Source: Candidatus Bathyarchaeota archaeon (GTDB taxonomy: Archaea; Thermoproteota; Bathyarchaeia; TCS64). From it: 9,159 nt of DNA. Made by a program: the position numbers and the translations under genes. The notes beneath the pieces were generated by a model. It had not been told where the DNA came from and did not search any database. It saw only the letters and a program-made list of their open reading frames with translations. The stretch lies in the NCBI GenBank assembly GCA_003662205.1, contig QMXQ01000049.1, positions 1 through 9,159 of the forward strand, read 5' to 3'. Of the stretch, positions 4,633 through 9,159 are shown in pieces (positions within the stretch are counted from its first letter, which is position 1; every line of letters starts with the position of its first letter).

Positions 4633-6420
4633 GTGTCCGATTTGCCTCTGAGGCAGCCTATCGTCTGTATGCTCGGGCATGTGGATACGGGGAAGACCTC
4701 GCTGCTCGACAAAATCAGGGGCACCGCCGTCCAGCTCAGGGAGGCGGGGGGCCTCACCCAGCAGATCGGGGCCAGCTTCTTCCCCCTAGACACCCTCGTC
4801 GCCATCACCCGGAAGCTCATCAAGGACTTCAACGTCTCCATCAAGATCCCGGGCCTCCTCGTCATCGACACCCCAGGCCACGAGGCCTTCGCGAACCTCC
4901 GCCGTCGGGGCGGCTCCGTCGCCGACGTCGCCATCCTCGTCGTCGACGCGATGCACGGCTTCGAGAACCAGACCTACGAGTCGGTGGAGATCCTGAAGGC
5001 GAGGAAGACTCCCTTCATCGTCGCCGCCAACAAGATCGACCTCATCCACGGCTGGAGGAGCACCCCCGACGCCCTCTTCCTGACCTCCTACGCGAAGCAG
5101 GACAAGTGGGTGCGGGAGGACCTGGACAACCGCATATACGGCATGATGGGCACCCTCTCCCGCCTCGGCTTCAGGTCCGACCGCTTCGACAAGGTGAGGG
5201 ACTTCACCCGGGACATCGCCATCGTCCCCGTCAGCGCCAAGACGGGCGAGGGCATCGGCGAGCTGCTGGCGGTCCTCATCGGCCTCACCCAGCAGTACAT
5301 GAAGGAGAAGCTGGAGGTCAGCTACGGGCCGGCCCGGGGGACGGTGCTGGAGGTGAAGGAGGAGGTGGGCCTCGGCACCACCATCAACGCCATCATCTAC
5401 GACGGCGTCCTCAGGCAGGAGGACACCATCGTCATCGGCGGCAGGGAGGGGCCCATCGTCACCAGCATCCGCGCCATCCTCCTCCCCCAGCCCCTCGACG
5501 AGATCAGGGACCCGCGCAAGCGGTTCAACGCCATCGACGAGGTCGCCGCGGCGGCGGGCGTCAAGATCGCGGCGCCCGACCTGGAGGACGCCGTGGCGGG
5601 GGCGCCCCTCCTGGCGGTGGGCGGCGATCTGACGCTGGAGCGGGCCGTCGAGGAGGTCTCCTCGGAGCTTGAGAGGCTCAGGGTCTCGACGGACAAGGTG
5701 GGCGTCGTCCTCAAGACCGACACCCTCGGCTCCCTAGAGGCCCTCATCGACAGCCTGAGGGCGCGCAACATCCCCATACGGCTCGCGGACATCGGCGACG
5801 TCTCCCGGCGGGACGTGATGGAGGCCATCGCCGTCAAGTACGAGGAGCCGCTCTACGGGGCGGTCCTCGCCTTCAACGTCAAGACGCTGCCCGACGCCGA
5901 GCGGGAGGCCGCCGACCAGAGGGTCCCCATATTCTGGAACGACATCATCTACAACCTGATGGACGAGTACGTCAAGTGGATGGAGTCCGAGAGGGAGGCG
6001 AAGGCCCGGAAGGAGTTCGAGGCCCTCGTCCAGCCGGGGAAGATGGAGGTGATGGAGGGCTTCGTCTTCCGCAGGGCGAAGCCGGCCATCTTCGGCGTCC
6101 GCGTCCTCGCCGGCGTCATCGCCCCCAACAGGCAGATGATCAACATGGAGGGGGAGCGCGTGGGAAAGATAACCCAGATCCAGGACTCGGGGCAGCCCAT
6201 CCCCCGGGCCGAGGCGGGGAAGGAGGTCGCCGTCTCCATGCCCAGACCCATCGTCGGTAGACATATAAAAGAGGGAGATGTCCTCTATGTGGACGTTCCC
6301 GAGGAACACGTCAGGAAGCTGAGGGAGAAGTTCGCCTCCCGCCTGACGGAGGACGCCCTCCAAGCCCTCAGGGAACTCGTCGAGATCAAGCGGAAGAAGG
6401 ACCCGCTGTGGGCCATATAG
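4633..6420 (+). CDS. infB: Translation initiation factor aIF5B
   Basis: GTPase that promotes ribosomal subunit joining and late initiator-tRNA positioning, the archaeal counterpart of eIF5B/IF2. The 595-residue protein is full length, with no N-terminal extension and no intein. The G domain (about 1-220) shows GHVDTGKT (15-22), the switch I segment REAGGLTQQIGASFF (36-50), DTPGHE (79-84) with the catalytic His83, NKID (133-136) and SAKTGEG (201-207). It is followed by beta-barrel domain II (about 225-335), domain III (about 345-435), the long helix around FWNDIIYNLMDEYVKWMES, and domain IV with GFVFRRAKPAIFGVRVLAG near 475. The P-loop has Thr where many homologues have His (GHVDHGKT), a variant I regard as within normal archaeal range. 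GTG 4633 follows the TATA box by 28 nt. The stop codon is directly followed by the eS6 leader, so the two are co-transcribed. Confidence 0.97.
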   Translation: MSDLPLRQPIVCMLGHVDTGKTSLLDKIRGTAVQLREAGGLTQQIGASFFPLDTLVAITRKLIKDFNVSIKIPGLLVIDTPGHEAFANLRRRGGSVADVAILVVDAMHGFENQTYESVEILKARKTPFIVAANKIDLIHGWRSTPDALFLTSYAKQDKWVREDLDNRIYGMMGTLSRLGFRSDRFDKVRDFTRDIAIVPVSAKTGEGIGELLAVLIGLTQQYMKEKLEVSYGPARGTVLEVKEEVGLGTTINAIIYDGVLRQEDTIVIGGREGPIVTSIRAILLPQPLDEIRDPRKRFNAIDEVAAAAGVKIAAPDLEDAVAGAPLLAVGGDLTLERAVEEVSSELERLRVSTDKVGVVLKTDTLGSLEALIDSLRARNIPIRLADIGDVSRRDVMEAIAVKYEEPLYGAVLAFNVKTLPDAEREAADQRVPIFWNDIIYNLMDEYVKWMESEREAKARKEFEALVQPGKMEVMEGFVFRRAKPAIFGVRVLAGVIAPNRQMINMEGERVGKITQIQDSGQPIPRAEAGKEVAVSMPRPIVGRHIKEGDVLYVDVPEEHVRKLREKFASRLTEDALQALRELVEIKRKKDPLWAI

Positions 6421-6425
6421 GTGGT
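6420..6425 (+). promoter_or_regulatory. Ribosome binding site deciding the eS6 start
   Basis: GGTGGT at 6420-6425 overlaps the last base of the aIF5B stop and lies 4 nt before ATG 6430. It supports that ATG over the GTG at 6421, which would fall inside the ribosome binding site. The operon's second gene thus has a Shine-Dalgarno-like site while the first appears leaderless. Confidence 0.5.
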
Positions 6426-6429
6426 TGAG

Positions 6430-6837
6430 ATGCCCGTGCTCATCATCTCCGACCCCGAGACGGGGAAGAGCCAGAAGGTCGAGATAGAGGACGCGAGGAT
6501 GTCCCCCCTCATCGGCAGGCGCATAGGCGAGGTCATCGACGGCGCCATCGCCAACCTCCCCGGACACAAAATCCAGCTGACCGGGGGCACCGATAAGGAC
6601 GGCATACCCATGCGCCCCGACGTCCACGGCGGCGTCAAGGCCCGGATCGTCCTCAGCGGCGGCGTCGGCTACAAGCCCAAGAACCCCGGCGAGCGGAAGC
6701 GGGTGACCGTCCGGGGGAACACCATCACCGCGGACACCATCTTCCTCAACTTCAAGATCGTCGAGAAACCCAAGAGAAAAAAAGAAAGAGAAGGCAGAGG
6801 GGTCCTAAACCGAGATAGGTCCGAAGAACAACCTTGA
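6430..6837 (+). CDS. rps6e: Small-subunit ribosomal protein eS6
   Basis: Component of the archaeal 30S subunit. The 135-residue product carries the eS6 fold signatures: LIISDPETGKSQKVEIE (4-20), LIGRRIGEVIDG (27-38), LTGGTDKDGIPMRPDVHGGV (50-69), the archaeal/eukaryal eS6 hallmark, and GERKRVTVRGNTIT (87-100). A basic, charged tail KPKRKKEREGRG follows from residue 113 and ends near the AT-rich segment. It follows aIF5B with no spacer apart from the ribosome binding site, so both are translated from one mRNA. In many archaea eS6 is followed by other translation genes such as aIF2 gamma. Here it is followed by a convergent AT-rich gene. Confidence 0.95.
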   Translation: MPVLIISDPETGKSQKVEIEDARMSPLIGRRIGEVIDGAIANLPGHKIQLTGGTDKDGIPMRPDVHGGVKARIVLSGGVGYKPKNPGERKRVTVRGNTITADTIFLNFKIVEKPKRKKEREGRGVLNRDRSEEQP

Positions 6838-6845
6838 AGTTCTTT
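6823..6845 (+). terminator. Possible weak terminator hairpin after eS6
   Basis: AAGAAC (6824-6829) and GTTCTT (6839-6844) form a 6-bp stem, plus a G-T pair at its base, around a 9-nt loop that contains the eS6 stop codon TGA. T-containing sequence follows. Archaeal termination usually relies on T-runs more than hairpins, and the stem is AT-rich, so the role is uncertain. Confidence 0.25.
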
Positions 6846-6890
6846 AAAGGGTTTACTCGGATTTGCTTGATTGGCTAGATCTATGAAAGT

Positions 6891-7211
6891 CTATTTATTG
6901 TCTTTAAGTACCCTGTTTCTAAGTGCTTCTTCATATCTTATTGTTAGATCTTCATAATTCAATTCTTCCATTATTTTTTGATCTTCCAAGAAGGATAACA
7001 TCATTTCCCGGGTTTCTTCGTCTATTCCTTGATTAATTACTAAAAAGAATCCTGTTAACAACATGTAATTTAAAGCTAAGGAATAGCTTGCGTCCTTCCC
7101 TTGCTGAAGGATTATGGCTTGGGTGATTCTTACGTATTGATCCCAAAGGGGATGAAGGGCTACAGTCTTTCTTATGATTCCTCTCGCTAAAATCTCATCC
7201 CAATTTGTCAT
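6891..7211 (-). CDS. Hypothetical 106-residue protein, possibly ribbon-helix-helix
   Basis: I do not recognise this protein by name. It begins at ATG 7211, with GATGAGGA just upstream as a possible ribosome binding site, and ends 53 nt from the convergent eS6 stop. There is no signal peptide. The hydrophobic stretch LALNYMLLTGFFLVI (45-59) is short and contains polar positions, so a membrane segment is doubtful. Residues 14-55 can be read as a ribbon-helix-helix unit: a strand RKTVAL (14-19), a helix PLWDQYVRITQAIILQQGK (21-39), then a second helix SYSLALNYMLLTG (42-54). The rest, from about 62, is acidic and predicted helical (DEETREMMLSFLEDQKIMEEL and so on). Codon choice (AGA, AAT, TTA, ATT) is unlike that of all neighbours. 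The uninterrupted frame and ribosome binding site argue for a real gene. A DNA-binding role is a hypothesis only. Confidence 0.6.
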   Translation of the reverse strand: MTNWDEILARGIIRKTVALHPLWDQYVRITQAIILQQGKDASYSLALNYMLLTGFFLVINQGIDEETREMMLSFLEDQKIMEELNYEDLTIRYEEALRNRVLKDNK

Positions 7212-7362
7212 TCCTCATCAATTCATAAAGTATGAAAGTAGTATTTTAGTATTTCTATTTTCTTCGTAGGCCTCTTGACGCATGACAGCAAATGATAACA
7301 TACATGACACGCTTTGGAAGAAAATAAGATGGAGCTAGTTGTTTTCCGACTAATTTCTTAGG

Positions 7363-7379
7363 ACTCGATGAAATTGAGT
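7363..7379. repeat. Short hairpin beyond the PhoU-RCK_C operon end
   Basis: ACTCGAT (7363-7369) and ATTGAGT (7373-7379) pair as a 7-bp stem with one G-T pair and a 3-nt loop. It lies 10 nt downstream of the minus-strand stop at 7390, so it could mark the 3' end of that transcript. There is no strong T-run behind it on the minus strand, so a terminator role is weakly supported. Confidence 0.3.
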
Positions 7380-7389
7380 TTGATATGGG

Positions 7390-7977
7390 CTAGCTTCCAC
7401 AGCCGATGAGCTTTCTGAAGTCCTCCTCGCCATCGGCGTAGCCCGAAGCTATGATGACGTCGCCCGCCTGGATCCGGGTGCCGGGGCGGGGGCGCATCCA
7501 CCTGTCCCCGCGGCGGATGACGAGGACCCACATCCCCGTCTCCTCCGGGATCCTCGCCTCCTTCAGCGTCTTCCCGACGAGGGGCGAGTCCTCCGAGACG
7601 ACGGCCCGCTCCACCGTCTCGTCCGCGTCCTTGATGACCATCCTCAGCACGGGGTGGGGCTCCTCGCCCCGGAGCACGACCTCGGCGATCTCCGCGGCGG
7701 CGTCGGCGATCTGCTCCGTCACCACGCCCATCCTGATGAGGCCGAGGAGGCCCCGCGCGTCCTCGGGCTTGACGCAGCTGGAGAGGACGAGGAGCTCGAA
7801 CTCGGTGTGCAGCCTGTCGACCTTCTCCTCGAGCATCCGCACCTCCTCGGCAAGCTCCCTGCTGTTGAGGAGCAGCGCCGAGTAGGCGAGGTCCATCATC
7901 AGCTCCGAGGTGTCCTTCAGCTCCACGAGGTCGTTGCAGATCCTCTCGAAGCGCCCCGTGTCGCGCCCCTCAGCCAA
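7390..7977 (-). CDS. PhoU and RCK_C (TrkA_C) domain protein, second copy
   Basis: Predicted cytosolic regulator of an ion channel or transporter (COG3273-like). The 195-residue product has an all-helical PhoU-like domain at about 10-108, with LKDTSELMMDLAYSALLLNSRELAEEV at its core, and a C-terminal RCK_C domain at about 120-192 (VVSEDSPLVGKTLKEARIPEE, MWVLVIRRGDRWMRPRPGTRIQAGDVIIASG). RCK_C domains bind small ligands or ions and gate partners. There is no membrane segment and no N-terminal Rossmann RCK_N domain. It starts with TTG, overlapping the 3' end of its upstream paralogue by 8 nt, so translation is probably coupled. The next usable start, GTG at residue 18, would cut into the conserved helix. 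It is the last gene of the minus-strand pair before the AT-rich segment. Confidence 0.8.
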   Translation of the reverse strand: MAEGRDTGRFERICNDLVELKDTSELMMDLAYSALLLNSRELAEEVRMLEEKVDRLHTEFELLVLSSCVKPEDARGLLGLIRMGVVTEQIADAAAEIAEVVLRGEEPHPVLRMVIKDADETVERAVVSEDSPLVGKTLKEARIPEETGMWVLVIRRGDRWMRPRPGTRIQAGDVIIASGYADGEEDFRKLIGCGS

Positions 7978-8572
7978 GGTTTCCGGCCTCCCCCCTCGCT
8001 GCCTTTTCCAGCTTCTCCAGCCCGGAGGCGGTCCCCCTCGCCATGAGCACGTCCTCGGGCAGTATGATCTCTTTCTCGGGGTTGATCATCCAGTGCTTCC
8101 CCCGCCTGATGGCGATGATGTCCGCCCCGATCTCCGCCGCCAGGTCGAGCTCCTCGACGGTCTTCCCCGCTATGATGGAGTTCTCCTTCACCTCGATGCG
8201 GGCCAGGTGTTCCTCCGTCCTCTGGAAGACCTCTCGGACGATGGGGTGGATGCCGATGTTGTTGAGGACGATGCCGGCGATGTCGGCAGCGGCGTCCGAG
8301 ATGTTGTTGGTCAGCGACCCCACCTTCGCGACGCCGGCGAGGGTCTCGGCGTCCTCCCGATCCCGGGCGGCGAGCATCAGGTTCATATTGAGGACGTAGA
8401 CCAGGGTGTCCATCCGCTTCTCCAGCTCCATCACCTCCTCGGCGAGGGCCCTGTTGTTGAAGAGGGCGGCGGAGTAGGCGAGGTCGATCATCAGCTCGGA
8501 GATGTCCTTCATCAGGATCAGGGTCTCGCGGACGGATACGGGCGTGTACTCAACCTTCTCCACGGGCTTCAT
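7970..8572 (-). CDS. PhoU and RCK_C (TrkA_C) domain protein, first copy
   Basis: Paralogue of the following gene with the same two-domain plan in 200 residues. The PhoU-like helical domain at about 12-112 has LMKDISELMIDLAYSAALFNN at 20-40, and the RCK_C domain at about 122-185 has EVKENSIIAGKTVEELDLAAEIGADIIAIRRG and ILPEDVLMARGT. It is predicted to be cytosolic. ATG 8572 opens the frame and no strong Shine-Dalgarno is visible. The promoter region upstream holds a palindrome and a direct repeat (8590-8611). The two copies are similar around KDxSELMxDLAYSAxLxNxRxLAEEV but differ enough to suggest an old duplication and a heteromeric assembly. In archaea such proteins are found beside MgtE/SLC41-like divalent cation transporters, but none is present in this window. 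Confidence 0.8.
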   Translation of the reverse strand: MKPVEKVEYTPVSVRETLILMKDISELMIDLAYSAALFNNRALAEEVMELEKRMDTLVYVLNMNLMLAARDREDAETLAGVAKVGSLTNNISDAAADIAGIVLNNIGIHPIVREVFQRTEEHLARIEVKENSIIAGKTVEELDLAAEIGADIIAIRRGKHWMINPEKEIILPEDVLMARGTASGLEKLEKAARGEAGNLG

Positions 8573-8682
8573 ACGGCTAGAACTCCGGGATGACGGGCGT
8601 CATGACGGGCGATGCACCCTAACGAGTCCATTTACTCTAACGGGAAGCCGCTCTTAACTTTTTCTGAATAAAGACCGGGGAG
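8573..8682 (-). promoter_or_regulatory. Promoter region of the PhoU-RCK_C pair
   Basis: This 110-nt gap separates two minus-strand genes and is more AT-rich at its distal end. Candidate TATA sequences on the minus strand are the AGTAAAT run (8636-8630) and the AT-rich stretch near 8654-8670, both farther from the ATG (8572) than in other genes here, so a longer leader is likely. CTAACG occurs twice (8619-8624 and 8637-8642), flanking GAGT...ACTC (8624-8637). The exact promoter is not resolved. Confidence 0.3.
8590..8611. promoter_or_regulatory. Operator-like palindrome and direct repeat
   Basis: ATGACGGGCG occurs twice (8590-8599 and 8602-8611) with a 12-nt period. The first copy is also part of the palindrome ATGACGGGCGTCAT (8590-8603), with 6-bp arms around GG. 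It sits 18-39 nt before the start codon of the first PhoU-RCK_C gene, a usual place for an archaeal repressor site or a structured leader. This is inference from symmetry and position. Confidence 0.4.
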
Positions 8683-9159
8683 CTACAGGCAGGGGAGGGG
8701 CCTGCCTTCCATCTCGCCGGGGACCGGCAGCCCCATCGCCTTCAGCAGGGTGGGCGCCACGTCCACGATCCTCAGCTCCTGCTCCCGCCCCCCCAGGTCC
8801 CTCCTCGGGTCGTAGTAGATGTAGAGGCCCATCTTGTCGTGGACCGCGTCGTCGGGGCCGGTATCGTTCTCCGGCAGGTAGATGTCCCCGTGGCCCATCG
8901 TCCCCGCGGACCTCCAGTAGAGGTCGTCGAAGTAGACCCTCAGGTCCGGCGGGTCGCCGCGGCACTCCCCGAAGCCCTCGCCGGGCTTCAGCACCCTCGT
9001 CCTCCACTCCTCCCCGTTGGGCCCCCGGATCTGCAGGAGCCTGCGGGCGATATCGTCCCTGACCCGCTCGTAGTCCTCGGGGGCGACGACGCCCTGGGGC
9101 TCCCTCCCCTTGACGTTGAGGAAGATGCGGGCGTAGTACCCGCCCCACCCCCACGCCAC
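8683..9159 (-). CDS. Alkaline-phosphatase-superfamily phosphodiesterase, C-terminal part
   Basis: C-terminal portion (158 codons visible) of a type I phosphodiesterase/nucleotide pyrophosphatase-like protein. The gene runs off the right edge, so the GTG at the edge should not be taken as the start. Visible family features are the ARIFLNVKGREPQGVV strand (residues 10-25 of the visible part), VAPEDYERVRDDIARRLLQI, PPDLRVYFDDLYWRS (70-84), GHGDIYLPEND, a probable metal-ligand His in DAVHDKMGLYIYYDP (His107) and IVDVAPTLLKAMGLPVPGEMEGRPL near the C terminus, which is diagnostic of this family. The N-terminal nucleophile (Thr or Ser) and other metal ligands lie outside the window, so activity and substrate cannot be judged. 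Archaeal members act on varied phosphodiesters. It ends 110 nt before the PhoU-RCK_C pair on the same strand. Confidence 0.85.
   Translation of the reverse strand: MAWGWGGYYARIFLNVKGREPQGVVAPEDYERVRDDIARRLLQIRGPNGEEWRTRVLKPGEGFGECRGDPPDLRVYFDDLYWRSAGTMGHGDIYLPENDTGPDDAVHDKMGLYIYYDPRRDLGGREQELRIVDVAPTLLKAMGLPVPGEMEGRPLPCL

Larger units (their letters stand above)
6838..7389. other. AT-rich segment inside GC-rich chromosome
   Basis: Composition changes abruptly at the end of eS6 and returns to GC-rich at the end of the PhoU-RCK_C gene. Counting by hand, 6901-7080 has 54 G or C in 180 nt, whereas coding lines of aIF5B such as 5521-5580 have about 45 in 60. The segment holds one minus-strand gene (6891-7211). 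Positions 7212-7389 contain no supported gene, only AT-rich sequence with short repeats. No transposase, integrase, tRNA or clear terminal repeats are visible, so acquisition is suggested by composition alone. Confidence 0.6.

Noticed and set aside
4479..4934. Upstream extension of the DUF488 frame into a 330-residue protein
   Set aside because: The extension runs antisense through the promoter and GTPase domain of aIF5B, and DUF488 homologues begin at the VYTVGHS strand.
5734..6627. Long open frame antisense to aIF5B and eS6
   Set aside because: It is a shadow of two certain genes in a GC-rich codon pattern.
7240..7253. AGTATT direct repeat upstream of the 106-residue gene
   Set aside because: It may be part of its promoter, but low-complexity AT-rich sequence gives such repeats easily and no TATA spacing singles it out.
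7281..7309. Repeated CATGACA (7281-7287 and 7303-7309) in the AT-rich gap
   Set aside because: A 7-nt repeat with a 22-nt period in AT-rich sequence could be chance. It has no clear link to a start codon.
7282..7338. Plus-strand 18-codon open frame in the AT-rich gap
   Set aside because: Very short, no ribosome binding site and no recognisable sequence.
6873..7393. GGCTAG at 6873-6878 and 7388-7393 as target-site duplication of the AT-rich segment
   Set aside because: Six bases are too few to exclude chance, the copies do not sit exactly at the composition boundaries, and no inverted terminal repeats accompany them.

Overview
The window is a stretch of a GC-rich archaeal chromosome. The archaeal assignment rests on an aIF5B/eS6 operon, the KEOPS subunit Cgi121, an archaeal-type THUMP protein of the Tan1 group, and TATA-like boxes placed 27-37 nt ahead of start codons. 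Several first genes look leaderless, with no Shine-Dalgarno and a TATA box about 28 nt before the start. Protein flavour suggests a TACK-type lineage such as Bathyarchaeia, but I cannot place it firmly without a search.

Layout. From 1 to 4478 six genes alternate strand one by one: Cgi121 (+), Tan1-like THUMP protein (-), DUF89 phosphatase (+), TsaC/Sua5 (-), AmrS-type radical SAM enzyme (+) and DUF488 (-). Convergent neighbours overlap or nearly touch (18-nt overlap, 4-nt overlap, 39-nt gap). Divergent neighbours share short promoter regions, one of which appears to use a single TATA box in both directions. From 4633 to 6837 lies a translation operon, aIF5B followed by eS6, with no spacer. 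From 6838 to 7389 the composition changes abruptly to AT-rich, with one small minus-strand gene of unknown function that may be a ribbon-helix-helix protein. From 7390 to the right edge all genes are on the minus strand and GC-rich again: two overlapping tandem PhoU-RCK_C paralogues, then the C-terminal part of an alkaline-phosphatase-superfamily phosphodiesterase that runs off the window.

How the genes relate. The left half is rich in tRNA and translation functions. TsaC/Sua5 makes threonylcarbamoyl-AMP and Cgi121 belongs to the KEOPS complex that uses it for t6A. The THUMP protein is probably the tRNA-binding partner for ac4C, and aIF5B and eS6 act in initiation and the small subunit. DUF89 is a damage-control phosphatase family, AmrS is a radical SAM enzyme of unknown reaction, and DUF488 is uncharacterised. 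The PhoU-RCK_C pair looks like regulatory subunits for an ion transporter that is not in this window.

I found no tRNA, rRNA, CRISPR array, transposase or defence system. The points most worth following are the AT-rich insertion with its orphan gene, a GCCT/TGCCTC element that recurs about 10 nt downstream of several TATA boxes, the orphan PhoU-RCK_C tandem, and inverted repeats at the aIF5B and PhoU promoters.
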